The notes below the pieces were generated by a model. It did not search any database. It was not told the DNA's origin and saw only the letters and a list, made by a program, of their open reading frames with translations. A program made the translations under genes and the position numbers. A DNA stretch of 64,000 nucleotides from Bradyrhizobiaceae bacterium (lineage in GTDB: Bacteria; Pseudomonadota; Alphaproteobacteria; Rhizobiales; Xanthobacteraceae): contig RXJJ01000012.1 of the NCBI GenBank assembly GCA_003963145.1, forward strand, positions 225,778-289,777. Reading direction: 5' to 3'. Shown one piece after another: positions 28,843 through 42,051 of this stretch; position 1 is the stretch's first letter, and each line of letters opens with the position of its first letter.

Positions 28843-31710
28843 TTATTCGGCGGCCTGCGCGTAATCGCCGACCGGCGGGCACGAGCAAACAAGGTTGCGG
28901 TCGCCATGGACATTATCGACGCGCCCGACCGGCGGCCAGTATTTGTCGGTGCGGGGCGAACCCGCCGGAAAGCAGCCTTCGCTGCGCGAATAGGGCCGCT
29001 GCCAGTCGTCCTCGGCGATGTCGTGCACCGTGTGCGGCGCGTGGCGCAGCGGCGAGGCCTCGATAGGCCAGCGTCCCGCCTCGACTTCGGAAATCTCGCG
29101 GCGGATCGCGATCATCGCCTCGCAAAAACGATCCAGCTCGGCTTTGCATTCAGACTCCGTCGGCTCGATCATCAGCGTGCCCGGCACCGGGAAGCTCATG
29201 GTCGGCGCGTGGAAGCCGTAATCGATCAGGCGTTTTGCGATGTCATCGACAGTGACGCCCGATGTTGTCTTCAGCCCGCGCGGATCGACGATGCATTCAT
29301 GCGCGACGCGGCCATTATGGTTGCGATACAGCACGGGAAAATGCGCATCGAGACGCTGCGCGATGTAGTTGGCGTTGAGGATCGCGACTTCGGTGGCGCG
29401 CTTCAGCCCGTTCTCCCCCATCATCAGGATATAGAGATAGGAGATGACAAGGATCGAGGCCGAGCCATGGGGCGCGGCGCTCACCGGTCCCGCGGCATGG
29501 GTGCCTCCATCGGTGATGTCGCCCGGCAGAAACGGCGCGAGGTGCTTCTTCACGCCGATCGGGCCGACGCCGGGTCCGCCGCCGCCATGGGGAATGCAGA
29601 AGGTCTTGTGCAGATTGAGGTGGCTGACGTCCGCGCCGTAATCGCCCGGCCGCGCCAGCGCGACCTGCGCGTTCATGTTGGCGCCGTCGAGATAGACCTG
29701 CCCGCCATTCGCATGCACGATGTCGCAGATCTCGCGGATCCGTTCCTCGAACACGCCATGCGTCGAGGGATAGGTGATCATGATCGCGGCGAGCGTGCCC
29801 CTGTGCTGCGCCGCCTTGGCGCGCAGATCGTCGACATCGACATTGCCCTTGGCGTCGCAGGCCACCACCACGACCTCCATGCCCGCCATGCTGGCGGAGG
29901 CCGGGTTGGTGCCGTGCGCGGAGGAGGGAATAAGACAAACATTGCGGCGCGCCTCGCCGCGTGCGGCATGATACGCGCGGATCGCGAGCAGCCCGGCATA
30001 TTCGCCCTGCGCGCCTGAATTCGGCTGCAGCGACACCGCGTCGTAACCGGTGATGTCCGCGAGCCATTTCTCCAGCGTCGCGAAGATCGCGGCATAGCCC
30101 GCCGTCTGCTCCTTCGGCGCGAAGGGATGCAGCGCGCCGAATGCGGGCCAGGTCACCGGGATCATCTCGGTGGTGGCGTTGAGCTTCATGGTGCAGGAGC
30201 CGAGCGGGATCATCGCGCGGTCGAGCGCGAGATCGCGATCGCAGAGTTTTCGCATATAGCGTAGAAGCTCGGTTTCCGAGCGATAGGCGTGAAACACCGG
30301 GTGGGTGAGAAAATCGCCGGTGCGTCTCAGTTCGCCCGGCAACGCGTCGCGCGTTCCCGCCTCAATGTCTGCATAGGACAGGCCGCCGCCGAAGGCGCGC
30401 CACACCGCTTCCACGATCGCGGGCGTCGTCGTCTCGTCCAGTGCGATGGAGAGATGCTCCTTGCCGAGGCGCAGGTTGATGCCCTCCTTCAGCGCGCGAG
30501 CGACAATTTCCTTCTGCGCGGCGGGCGCGGCGCGCACCGTCACGGTGTCGAAAAACGTCTCGCTCATCGGCGCGAAGCCGAGCTTGCGCAGTCCCGCCGC
30601 CAGCACCGCTGTGCGGCGATGGATGGCGCTGGCGATGGCGCGCAATCCCTCCGGTCCGTGATAGATGGCGTACATCGAGGCGATCACCGCCAGCAGAACC
30701 TGCGCGGTGCAGATGTTGGAGGTCGCCTTCTCGCGGCGGATATGCTGCTCGCGCGTCTGCAGCGCGAGCCGATAGGCAGGCTGGCCTCGCGAGTCCACCG
30801 AGAGGCCGACAAGCCGTCCGGGGATCGCGCGCTTCAGCGCATCCTTCACCGCCATGTAGGCGGCATGCGGACCGCCATAGCCCATCGGCACGCCGAAGCG
30901 CTGCGTCGAGCCGACGGCGATGTCCGCGCCAAGTTCGCCGGGCGAGGCGAGCAGGGTCAGCGCCAGAATGTCGGCGGCGATGATCGCAAGGCCGCCTCTG
31001 GCGTGAACCGCCGCAATGGCCGCGCGCGGATCGCGCAGCGCGCCGTCGGTGCCCGGATATTGCAGCAGCGCGCCGAAGACCTCGGCGCCGGCAAGGTCCC
31101 GCGCGGGATCGCCGACGATCAGCGTCCAGCCCAGCGGCTCGGCGCGGGTACGCAGCACGGCGAGCGTCTGCGGATGCACCTTCTCATCGACAAAGAACGA
31201 TTTTGCTTTCACCGGGGACGTGCGCTCGGCCAAGGCCATTGCCTCGGCCGCCGCCGTCGCCTCGTCGAGCAGCGAAGCGTTGGCGACATCGAGCCCGGTG
31301 AGGTCGCAGATCATGGTCTGGAAATTGAACAGGGCTTCCAGCCGCCCCTGGCTGATCTCCGGCTGATAGGGCGTATAGGCCGTGTACCACGCCGGATTTT
31401 CCAGGATGTTGCGCTGGATGACGGGCGGCAGGATGGTGCCGGAATAGCCCTGGCCGATCAGCGAGGTGAACACCTGATTTTTCGCCGCCAGTTCGCCGAT
31501 ATGCGCCAGAGCCTCGCTCTCGCTCATCGCCTCGGGAAGTCCGAGAGGCTTTGTATGGCGGATATTCGCCGGCAGCGTCTCGTCCATCAGCGCGTGCAGG
31601 CTTTTCGCGCCGACAATGTCCAGCATCGTTTCGACATCGCGCGGCGAGGGGCCGATATGGCGGCGGGCGAAGGTTTCGGCGATGTCGGCGGTGTTTTTCG
31701 AGGCGGTCAT
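28843..31710 (-). CDS. gcvP: Glycine dehydrogenase (decarboxylating), P protein
   Basis: 955 aa; [17 protein letters not shown] ... [24 protein letters not shown] ... [22 protein letters not shown]. Confidence 0.98.
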   Translation of the reverse strand: MTASKNTADIAETFARRHIGPSPRDVETMLDIVGAKSLHALMDETLPANIRHTKPLGLPEAMSESEALAHIGELAAKNQVFTSLIGQGYSGTILPPVIQRNILENPAWYTAYTPYQPEISQGRLEALFNFQTMICDLTGLDVANASLLDEATAAAEAMALAERTSPVKAKSFFVDEKVHPQTLAVLRTRAEPLGWTLIVGDPARDLAGAEVFGALLQYPGTDGALRDPRAAIAAVHARGGLAIIAADILALTLLASPGELGADIAVGSTQRFGVPMGYGGPHAAYMAVKDALKRAIPGRLVGLSVDSRGQPAYRLALQTREQHIRREKATSNICTAQVLLAVIASMYAIYHGPEGLRAIASAIHRRTAVLAAGLRKLGFAPMSETFFDTVTVRAAPAAQKEIVARALKEGINLRLGKEHLSIALDETTTPAIVEAVWRAFGGGLSYADIEAGTRDALPGELRRTGDFLTHPVFHAYRSETELLRYMRKLCDRDLALDRAMIPLGSCTMKLNATTEMIPVTWPAFGALHPFAPKEQTAGYAAIFATLEKWLADITGYDAVSLQPNSGAQGEYAGLLAIRAYHAARGEARRNVCLIPSSAHGTNPASASMAGMEVVVVACDAKGNVDVDDLRAKAAQHRGTLAAIMITYPSTHGVFEERIREICDIVHANGGQVYLDGANMNAQVALARPGDYGADVSHLNLHKTFCIPHGGGGPGVGPIGVKKHLAPFLPGDITDGGTHAAGPVSAAPHGSASILVISYLYILMMGENGLKRATEVAILNANYIAQRLDAHFPVLYRNHNGRVAHECIVDPRGLKTTSGVTVDDIAKRLIDYGFHAPTMSFPVPGTLMIEPTESECKAELDRFCEAMIAIRREISEVEAGRWPIEASPLRHAPHTVHDIAEDDWQRPYSRSEGCFPAGSPRTDKYWPPVGRVDNVHGDRNLVCSCPPVGDYAQAAE

Positions 31711-31731
31711 AACAAGTGTCCTGCGAAGAGG

Positions 31732-32097
31732 TCAGGCGGTGTGGGCCTTGTAGGCGGCTTCATCCATCAGGCCGGCGAGTTCGCTCTTGTCAGCGATCTT
31801 CAGCTTGAAGAACCACGCGCCCTTGCCGGGATCGGAATTCACCAGCGAGGGATCGGCGACAACGGCGTCGTTTACCGCGACGACTTCGCCCGCGATCGGC
31901 GCATAGACATCGGACGCCGCCTTGACGCTTTCGACGGTGGCGGCGGTCTCCGCCTTCTTCAGCGCGCGGCCGATTTTCGGCAGTTCGACGAACACCACAT
32001 CGCCGAGTTGGGTTTGCGCGAAATCGGTGATGCCGATGGTGGCGGTATCGCCGTCGATCTCAAGCCATTCGTGATCTGGGGTAAACAGCGTGGTCAT
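31732..32097 (-). CDS. gcvH: Glycine cleavage system H protein
   Basis: [38 protein letters not shown] ... [27 protein letters not shown]. Confidence 0.97.
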   Translation of the reverse strand: MTTLFTPDHEWLEIDGDTATIGITDFAQTQLGDVVFVELPKIGRALKKAETAATVESVKAASDVYAPIAGEVVAVNDAVVADPSLVNSDPGKGAWFFKLKIADKSELAGLMDEAAYKAHTA

Positions 32098-32105
32098 GAA
32101 ATGCC

Positions 32106-33287
32106 TCAGCGTTGATAGGTGGGAGCGACGAAGGGAAGTCTGGCGACGCGCAGCGGCAGGCGCTGGCCGCGCACTTCCGCAAACACCAGCGTATCCACGG
32201 CGGACAACGGGGTCGGTACGTAACCCATGGCGACAGGGCCGCCGACGCTGGGACCGAATCCGCCGGAGGTCACCGTGCCGATCCGCTCGGGCGATGTTTC
32301 ATCGGCGAACAGCGATGCGCCCTCGCGCACCGGCGCGCGGCCCTCCGCTTTCAGGCCGACACGGCGGCGCGTCGCGCCGCTTTCAAGCTGCGTGAAAATA
32401 ATGTCCGCGCCGGGAAAGCCGCCCTCGCGCGCGCCGCCCTTGCGGCGTGCTTTTTGAATCGACCATTCCAGCGCCGCTTCCACCGGCGTTGTCCCGGTGT
32501 CAATGTCGTGGCCGTAAAGGCAAAGCCCGGCCTCCAGCCGCAGACTGTCACGCGCGCCAAGCCCGATCGGCAGCACGTCCGGATCGGCGAGCAGCGTCGT
32601 GACAAGACGCTCGGCGGATGGCGCCGGCACCGAGATTTCAAAGCCGTCCTCGCCGGTATAGCCCGAGCGCGAGACGAAGCAGTCGATATCGAGCAGGGCG
32701 CGCGGCCCCGCGTCCATGAACTTCATCGCGGTGATGTCCGGCGCGAATTCCGAAAGCACGGTGACGGCCTTCGGTCCCTGCAGCGCGATCAGCGCGCGAT
32801 CGGGCAGCGCCTCGATCTCGCAAACATCGGACAGATGCTTGCGCAGGTGCGCCTCGTCGGCGTTCCTGCAGGCGGCGTTGACCACCACAAACAGGTGATC
32901 GCCGAAATTGGCCACCATCAGATCGTCGAGAATGCCGCCGCGCTCATTGGTGAACAGCGCATAGCGTTGCCGTCCCGGCGCGATGCCGAGAATGTCCTGC
33001 GGCACCAGCCGCTCCAGCGCGCGCGCGGCATCTTCGCAGCGGCCCGATTTCGCCCGCAGCACGATCTGGCCCATATGCGACACGTCGAACAGGCCGGCGG
33101 CGGCGCGAGTGTGAAGATGTTCCTTGAGCACGCCCGCGGCGTATTGCACCGGCATGTCGTAACCGGCGAACGGCACCATCCTGCCGCCGCGCGCGACATG
33201 GAGTTCATGCAGCGGCACGCGTTTCAGCGGCTCGGAAGCAGAATGATCGGGTTTTTGAACGGCAGCAGACGCTAAACTTGCGGACAT
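32106..33287 (-). CDS. gcvT: Glycine cleavage system T protein (aminomethyltransferase)
   Basis: [50 protein letters not shown]; start set to ATG 33287. Confidence 0.97.
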   Translation of the reverse strand: MSASLASAAVQKPDHSASEPLKRVPLHELHVARGGRMVPFAGYDMPVQYAAGVLKEHLHTRAAAGLFDVSHMGQIVLRAKSGRCEDAARALERLVPQDILGIAPGRQRYALFTNERGGILDDLMVANFGDHLFVVVNAACRNADEAHLRKHLSDVCEIEALPDRALIALQGPKAVTVLSEFAPDITAMKFMDAGPRALLDIDCFVSRSGYTGEDGFEISVPAPSAERLVTTLLADPDVLPIGLGARDSLRLEAGLCLYGHDIDTGTTPVEAALEWSIQKARRKGGAREGGFPGADIIFTQLESGATRRRVGLKAEGRAPVREGASLFADETSPERIGTVTSGGFGPSVGGPVAMGYVPTPLSAVDTLVFAEVRGQRLPLRVARLPFVAPTYQR

Positions 33288-33331
33288 GGCCGGGCTCCTG
33301 AGTGCCTCGCGATCGTGCGAAGCCTGCAAAA

Positions 33332-33500
33332 GCCCCATCTGTCCTTGTGCCTGAGAGTATTATCCCGTCGGCGGATACCGCGCCGGAAACCCGGCCGTAT
33401 CTCTTTCCAGATTGCAGTCCATCGCGCGGTCCGTTTGCCTGAGAGTTTCCGGGGCGGTTGCTCCTTCGGCGCTGGTAAAAATACCAGTCTCTCCCGACGC
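33332..33500 (-). ncRNA. Tandem glycine riboswitch upstream of gcvT
   Basis: Minus strand: GGGAGAGACUGG..CGCCGAAGGAGCAACC..CUCUCAGGCAAACGGACCGC (aptamer 1), UCUGGAAAGAGA..CGCCGACGGGAUAAUACUCUCAGGCACAAGGACAGA (aptamer 2). Confidence 0.92.
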
Positions 33501-33694
33501 GACGTCTTGCTGCGAAACAACACCTGTTCGCTTGCGATGTCAACGCGGCGCCCTGCTGCTTTCAACGGCATGTTTGTCGCGCCCGTACCAAATTTGTCCA
33601 AAATCCATCCGGCGCCGGGTGTGTCACATCAGTGTAATGAGAGCCTTGCAAATGGTCTGCGGCACATCCGTCCATCACGCGAGGAGAGGCTCTC

Positions 33695-34621
33695 ATGAGC
33701 GACACCATCCAGACCGACGAAGCTGCGCTGCGCGCGCGCATCCATCAGGAGATGGCCGACAACCTCGACGAGGAACTGGAACTGGAGCTCGACGATCAGC
33801 GCCTCGACGCGCTTGTAAACGAAACGCCCGGGCATTCCCGGCATCCCTCGATCGACCGCAAGGTTTATTTCAAGGAGCTGCTGCGCCTGCAGACCGAACT
33901 GGTCAAGCTGCAGGACTGGGTCCAGCAGGAAAAGAAGAAGGTCGTGGTTCTGTTCGAGGGCCGCGACTCGGCGGGCAAGGGCGGCGTCATCAAGCGCATC
34001 ACCCAGCGGCTCAATCCGCGCATCTGCCGTGTCGCCGCGCTGCCGGCGCCGAACGAGCGCGAACGCACCCAGTGGTATTTCCAGCGCTACGCGGCGCATT
34101 TGCCGGCCGGCGGCGAGATCGTGCTGTTCGACCGCTCCTGGTACAACCGCGCCGGCGTCGAACGCGTGATGGGATTCTGCAACGAGACGCAATATCAGGA
34201 ATTCTTCCAGTCGGTGCCCGAATTCGAGCGCATGCTGATCCGCTCCGACACCATCCTGCTGAAATACTGGTTTTCGATCACCGACGAGGAGCAGGAATTC
34301 CGCTTCAACATGCGCATTCACGATCCGCTCAAGCAGTGGAAGCTGAGCCCGATGGACGTCGAGGCCCGCACCCGCTGGGAGGCTTACACCAAGGCCAAGG
34401 AGACCATGCTGGAGCGGACCAGCCTGCCGGATTCGCCCTGGTGGATCGTGGATGCGGTGGACAAGAAGCGCGCCCGGCTCAACTGCATTTCGCATCTCCT
34501 GAGCCAGATTCCCTACAGTGAGGTGTCCCACCAGCCGGTGGTGCTGCCGGCTCGGGTGCGCAACCCGGATTATCTGCGCGGCCCGATTCCCCCGGAAATG
34601 TACGTTCCGGCGGTTTTCTAG
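33695..34621 (+). CDS. ppk2: Polyphosphate kinase 2 family protein
   Basis: VVVLFEGRDSAGKGGVIKRITQRLNPRICRVAALPAPNERERTQWYFQRYAAHLPAGGEIVLFDRSWYNRAGVERVMGFC. Confidence 0.95.
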   Translation: MSDTIQTDEAALRARIHQEMADNLDEELELELDDQRLDALVNETPGHSRHPSIDRKVYFKELLRLQTELVKLQDWVQQEKKKVVVLFEGRDSAGKGGVIKRITQRLNPRICRVAALPAPNERERTQWYFQRYAAHLPAGGEIVLFDRSWYNRAGVERVMGFCNETQYQEFFQSVPEFERMLIRSDTILLKYWFSITDEEQEFRFNMRIHDPLKQWKLSPMDVEARTRWEAYTKAKETMLERTSLPDSPWWIVDAVDKKRARLNCISHLLSQIPYSEVSHQPVVLPARVRNPDYLRGPIPPEMYVPAVF

Positions 34622-34642
34622 CCCTTTTGCTTGAAGCGATGT

Positions 34643-34672
34643 CCGGCGCGGGCCTGCGGCCCGCGCTTTTTG
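34643..34672 (+). terminator. Rho-independent terminator after ppk2
   Basis: GCGCGGGCC-TGC-GGCCCGCGC-TTTTT. Confidence 0.8.
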
Positions 34673-34790
34673 GGCTTTCTGGACAGCGCCGGACCGCCTA
34701 GATACAAGGGCACGGACACCCCCTTGCATTCAGCCGGTGTCGCCGCGCGGCCACCGGCCGTGCCGGGCGTGCGGCTGCGGATACATCATA

Positions 34791-37450
<2,660 letters not shown>

Positions 37451-37451
<1 letters not shown>

Positions 37452-38218
37452 TGCTTTCCTTGCCGTGGCGCGCGGAGGCAGCCTTTCTCAAGGCGTGGCC
37501 CGCGCTCACGACGGTGGTTTATGACGACTGGCAGGCGCGGCTTGCGGGTGGTCTCAGCCGCCGCGCCAATTCGGTCAATCCGCTGACGGCGAATGCCGTG
37601 CTCACCGATACCGGCCTCGGTTTCTTCGAACATGTTTTCCGCAACCAGAACCTGCCGCTGATCGTGCGCGTGCCGACATTGCTCGGCGGCGATCCCGACG
37701 CAGCGCTGGACCGCTCGGGCTTCACCCGCGAGGGCGATTGCCTCGTGCTGCACAGCGCGCTGGAGGCCATCGCAACACAATCAGAGTCAGCCGTGACGAT
37801 TGCGGACGAAGCATCCCGCGCGTGGTTCGACGCCATCCATGCCGCGCAGGATCGCCCGGCGGTGCAGCGGGCAACCTATGAGGTCATGATCGGCGCGATC
37901 GCATTGCCGTCGGGTTTTGCCATGTTGTGCGAGAACGATGAGCCGGTCGCGCTGGCCTATGTCGCTATCGACGGCGATCTGATGTGTCTGGAATCGGTGG
38001 TGACGGCCGCATCCCATCGTGGCAAGGGCTATGCGCGGCGACTGACGATCGCGCTGCTGCACTGGGCGAAGGCGAAAGGCGCGGCGCAGGTTTGTCTCCA
38101 GGTGGAAGCAACGAACAATCCTGCGCTGACGCTTTATCGCAAGCTTGGAATCGGGCAGGAGCTTTATCGCTACCACTACCGGCGCCAGCATGGCGCTTTA
38201 AGGACTGGCGATGCATAA
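37451..38218 (+). CDS. GNAT family N-acetyltransferase
   Basis: ESVVTAASHRGKGYARRLTIALLHWAKAKGAAQVCLQVEATNNPALTLYRKLGI; start overlaps alaS stop (TAATG). Confidence 0.88.
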
Positions 38219-39125
38219 TCGGACGCCCGCACATCAGGCCGGAGTGACGGGCTTTCTTTTTCTGGTCTGCACCGCGCTCGGCTGGGGCCTGAACTGGCCG
38301 GCCATGAGGATCATCCTGCGCGACTGGCCGCCGCTGTTCGCACGCGGGGTGACCGGAGTGCTGGCGGCGATCATACTTTTCGCGATCGCGGCGGCGAACC
38401 GCGAGCGGCTGAGCGTGCCGCGAAAGACGTGGGGCTCCCTGTTTCTCGCCACGTTCACCAACGTTTTCGCCTGGATGGGTTTTACCACCATCGCGATGAC
38501 GACGCTGTCGATTAGCGAAGCCGCGCTGCTGGTTTACACCATGCCGATCTGGGCGACATTGCTGGCGTGGCCGGTTCTCGGCTCCCGGCCGAAGCCGCGC
38601 GACATCGTCGGGCTCGTTCTGGGATTTGCGGGATTGTTCGTCCTGTTTTCCGGCCACCCGCTGGGATTCGGCTCCGGCAAAATCGTGGGCATCGGGCTGG
38701 CGCTTGCCGGCGCCATTCTGTTTGCGCTGGGCAGCCTTCTGATCGCCCGCTCGTTGCCGGTTTCGCCGATCTCATTCGTCGCCTGGCAGATCTTTCTGGG
38801 CTGCGTGCCGATGGTTGTGTTCGGGCTTGCATTCGAACACCCGGACCTCGGCGGACTGAAGCCCGACAGTGCGTTCGCACTGGCCTACATGACGCTGGTG
38901 CCGATGGGCACGTGTTATCTGACCTGGTACGCGGCCATCCGCCGCCTTTCTGCGGCGACGGCAGCGATCGGGATGCTGTCGGTCCCCGTGATCGGCATTC
39001 TGAGCGGGGCGTGGTTTGTCGGTGAAAGTGTCGGCTGGCGCGAAATCGGCGCGGTCGTTCTGACGCTCGCGGGCGTGGCGCTGGCGTTGTGGAAACCGAG
39101 GCCGGCGATGGAGCAGGGCGTCTAG
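38211..39125 (+). CDS. EamA/DMT-family transporter
   Basis: 304 aa, 10 TM; LGWGLNWPAMRIILRDWPPLFARGVTGVLAA. Confidence 0.88.
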   Translation: MHNRTPAHQAGVTGFLFLVCTALGWGLNWPAMRIILRDWPPLFARGVTGVLAAIILFAIAAANRERLSVPRKTWGSLFLATFTNVFAWMGFTTIAMTTLSISEAALLVYTMPIWATLLAWPVLGSRPKPRDIVGLVLGFAGLFVLFSGHPLGFGSGKIVGIGLALAGAILFALGSLLIARSLPVSPISFVAWQIFLGCVPMVVFGLAFEHPDLGGLKPDSAFALAYMTLVPMGTCYLTWYAAIRRLSAATAAIGMLSVPVIGILSGAWFVGESVGWREIGAVVLTLAGVALALWKPRPAMEQGV

Positions 39126-39195
39126 GCGCGTGCGGCCGGGAACGAGAACAAAAGCGGGAACCCGGAGCCAATATGCGCCCGGGCTCCCTTGATCG

Positions 39196-40407
39196 TCAGG
39201 CCATCGCCTTGGTCATGTTCTCGGCGACCTTGTCGAGGAAGCCGGTGGTCGAGAGCCAGCGCTGATCCGCGCCGACCAGCAAAGCGAGGTCCTTGGTCAT
39301 GAAGCCGCTCTCGACGGTGTCGACGCAGACCTTCTCCAGTGTCGCGGCGAATTTCGCCAGTTCCGGATTGTTGTCGAGCTTGGCGCGGTGGGACAGGCCC
39401 TGCGTCCAGGCGAAGATCGAGGCGACGGAGTTGGTCGAGGTCTCCTTGCCCTTCTGATGTTCGCGGTAATGGCGGGTCACGGTGCCGTGCGCGGCTTCGG
39501 CTTCCATAGTCTTGCCGTCCGGGGTCAGCAGCACCGAGGTCATCAGGCCGAGCGAGCCGAAGCCCTGCGCCACGGTGTCGGACTGCACGTCGCCGTCGTA
39601 GTTCTTGCAGGCCCACACATAGCCGCCGGACCATTTCAGCGCCGAGGCCACCATGTCGTCGATCAGGCGGTGCTCGTAGGTGATGCCCTTGGCCTCGAAC
39701 TTCGTCTTGAACTCGGCGTCGTAGATTTCCTGGAAGATGTCCTTGAAGCGGCCGTCATAGACCTTGAGGATGGTGTTCTTGGTGGACAGATACACCGGAT
39801 AGCCGCGCGACAGGCCGTAGTTCAGCGAGGCGCGGGCGAAGTCGCGGATCGAATCGTCGAGGTTGTACATCTCCATCGCGACGCCCGCGCCCGGCGCCTT
39901 GAAGACTTCCTTCTCGATCACGGTGCCGTCCTCGCCGACGAATTTCAGCGACAGCGTGCCCTTGCCGGGGAACTTGATGTCGGTGGCGCGATACTGGTCG
40001 CCATAGGCATGGCGACCGATGATGATCGGCTTGGTCCAGCCGGGGACGAGGCGCGGCACGTTCTTGCAGATGATCGGCTCGCGGAAGATCACGCCGCCCA
40101 GAATGTTGCGGATGGTGCCGTTCGGCGACTTCCACATTTCCTTGAGATTGAATTCCTTCACGCGGGCTTCGTCCGGGGTGATGGTCGCGCACTTCACGCC
40201 GACGCCGTACTGCTTGATGGCGTTGGCGGCGTCGATGGTCACCTGGTCGTTGGTGGCGTCGCGGTGCTCGACCCCGAGGTCGTAATATTTCAGGTCGATG
40301 TCGAGGAAGGGATGGATCAGCTTGTCCTTGATGTACTTCCAGATGATCCTTGTCATCTCGTCGCCATCGAGTTCGACAACGGGGTTGGTCACCTTGATTT
40401 TGGCCAT
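39196..40407 (-). CDS. icd: NADP-dependent isocitrate dehydrogenase
   Basis: [64 protein letters not shown]; start trimmed to 40407. Confidence 0.96.
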   Translation of the reverse strand: MAKIKVTNPVVELDGDEMTRIIWKYIKDKLIHPFLDIDLKYYDLGVEHRDATNDQVTIDAANAIKQYGVGVKCATITPDEARVKEFNLKEMWKSPNGTIRNILGGVIFREPIICKNVPRLVPGWTKPIIIGRHAYGDQYRATDIKFPGKGTLSLKFVGEDGTVIEKEVFKAPGAGVAMEMYNLDDSIRDFARASLNYGLSRGYPVYLSTKNTILKVYDGRFKDIFQEIYDAEFKTKFEAKGITYEHRLIDDMVASALKWSGGYVWACKNYDGDVQSDTVAQGFGSLGLMTSVLLTPDGKTMEAEAAHGTVTRHYREHQKGKETSTNSVASIFAWTQGLSHRAKLDNNPELAKFAATLEKVCVDTVESGFMTKDLALLVGADQRWLSTTGFLDKVAENMTKAMA

Positions 40408-40667
40408 GGCTGATCGTGCCTTCTTGAGGGGGGAATGTTGGGGAAAGAGTTTGTCGAGCGGGCTATAGCACCCCGCTCGCAGGCGCGAAAGGCAGCCCAA
40501 AGCAGTAGGGGGTTGTGGCGCGGGCCTCGGCCTGCGGCGCGGGCGGGCGTGCCTGTTTTTTGGCCTGTTTTTCGGTGGAATCGCCGATTCAACACGATTC
40601 CGTAACCTATTCATTTTATTATGGATTTACGGACGGCGCGGCGGCTTTCTCACGCCGTTTTCGGGCG

Positions 40668-40814
40668 TTGATTCTGTTTCTTCAGAACTTGAATCAACGC
40701 CTTAAGTGCTTGAATCAACGCGTTCGCGGCTTGATTCAAAATCTTCGGTCCCTGATTCAAAAACTTCGCGATCCGATTCAATCCCTTCGCGGCTTGAATC
40801 AGAACGCGCGATGG
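40668..40814. repeat. Seven-unit 21-bp degenerate tandem array with one GANTC site per unit at constant phase
   Basis: Units start at 40668, 40689, 40710, 40731, 40752, 40773, 40794; core (T/C)(T/C)GAWTC(A)(A) in every unit. Confidence 0.9.
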
Positions 40815-40857
40815 GTGAAGGACGCCCTTCGATTCACAGCTTAAGGTCCTCCATCCC

Positions 40858-42051
40858 GTGTCAGGTACGGACAGAACCAAAACGCCGGTGACGCCGGACG
40901 GCCCCATCGTCATCCTCGTCGAGCCGCAGCTTGGCGAGAACATCGGCATGGCGGCGCGGGCGATGGGCAATTTCGGGCTGACGCGTTTAAGGCTGGTGAA
41001 GCCGCGCGACGGCTGGCCGAGCATGAGCGCGCAGCGCGCCGCGGCCGGCGCCGATCACATCCTGACCGCAGTCGAACTGTTCGACAGCGTGGAGGCCGCG
41101 GTCGCCGACTGCTCGCTGCTGTTCGCGACCTCCGCCCGCGCGCACGATCAGGCCAAGCCCGTGGTCGGGCCGGAAGCGGCGGCGCGCGAGACGATCGGTG
41201 AAACCGCCAAGGGCGGCACGGTGGGAATCCTGTTCGGCCGCGAACGCTGGGGTTTGCAGAACGAGGAGGTCGCGCTCGCGGGCCGCATCGTCACCTTTCC
41301 GGTCAACCCCGCTTTCGCCTCGCTCAATCTGGCGCAGGCCGTGCTGCTGATGGGCTATGAATGGTTCAAGCATGCGACCGGCGGCGCGCTCCCGCACGCG
41401 ATGCCCGAGCGCTCCGAGCGCGCCTCCAGCTATCAGATGCAGACATTCTTCGACAATCTCGTCGCCGAGCTCGACAAGGTCGAATTTTTGCGCCCGCCCG
41501 AGAAGCGCGACGTGATGCTGGTCAACCTGCGCAACATCTTCAGCCGCATGGAGCCGACCAAGCAGGACATGCACACCCTGCACGGCGTGGTCATGGCGAT
41601 TGCCGAGGGCCGCAAGGGGCCGGCCAATGGTGGCGTGCTGGATGGCGAGGGCGCGACGCGGCTGCGCGCGCTGCTCGCCGAGCACAGCGATGGCCGCGCA
41701 CAGAGCGATTCAGGCGGTTCCGTGCGCGGGCTGGCGCGGCTGCTGCGGCGTAACCCGACCGATGCCGAGCGTCTGTTGTGGCAGGCGCTCAAAACCGACC
41801 GACGCTTCGCCGCGCAGTTCAAGCGCCAGACCCCGGTCGGGCGGCATATTCCCGATTTCGTATCGTTCGTTCGCCGCATCGCTGTCGAGATCGTCCATGA
41901 AGGTGAAAACGAGTCGGTCGCGCGCGACCGTATCGCGCGCAAGGCATGGCTCGAGGCGCGCGGCTACCGCGTCTGTTTCCTGCATGCGGGCGATATCGAG
42001 CAGGATCTGGCGCCGCAGCTCGACAGGATCGCCGCGCCGGGAAGCGATTAA
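40858..42051 (+). CDS. trmJ: TrmJ-type tRNA 2'-O-methyltransferase (SPOUT) fused to C-terminal DUF559 endonuclease-fold domain
   Basis: N-term IVILVEPQLGENIGMAARAMGNFGLTRLRLVKPRDGWP ... FGRERWGLQNEEVALA; C-term RLLRRNPTDAERLLWQALKTDRRFAAQFKRQTPVGRHIPDFVSFVRRIAVEIV..GENESVARDRIARKAWLEARGYRVCFLHAGDI (DUF559 pattern); GTG start. Confidence 0.88.
   Translation: MSGTDRTKTPVTPDGPIVILVEPQLGENIGMAARAMGNFGLTRLRLVKPRDGWPSMSAQRAAAGADHILTAVELFDSVEAAVADCSLLFATSARAHDQAKPVVGPEAAARETIGETAKGGTVGILFGRERWGLQNEEVALAGRIVTFPVNPAFASLNLAQAVLLMGYEWFKHATGGALPHAMPERSERASSYQMQTFFDNLVAELDKVEFLRPPEKRDVMLVNLRNIFSRMEPTKQDMHTLHGVVMAIAEGRKGPANGGVLDGEGATRLRALLAEHSDGRAQSDSGGSVRGLARLLRRNPTDAERLLWQALKTDRRFAAQFKRQTPVGRHIPDFVSFVRRIAVEIVHEGENESVARDRIARKAWLEARGYRVCFLHAGDIEQDLAPQLDRIAAPGSD

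Noticed and set aside
30289-32115. 608-aa plus-strand ORF opposite gcvP/gcvH
   Set aside because: Shadow of gcvP/gcvH coding strand; composition typical of antisense translation.
33205-33698. Short ORFs on both strands upstream of gcvT (33205-33543 -, 33315-33698 +, 33272-33601 -)
   Set aside because: They overlap the glycine riboswitch, which explains the conservation better; no coding features.
40668-40814. CRISPR array interpretation of the 21-bp repeats
   Set aside because: Units are contiguous 21-mers with a 5-9 bp conserved core and no unique spacers; no cas genes in the window.
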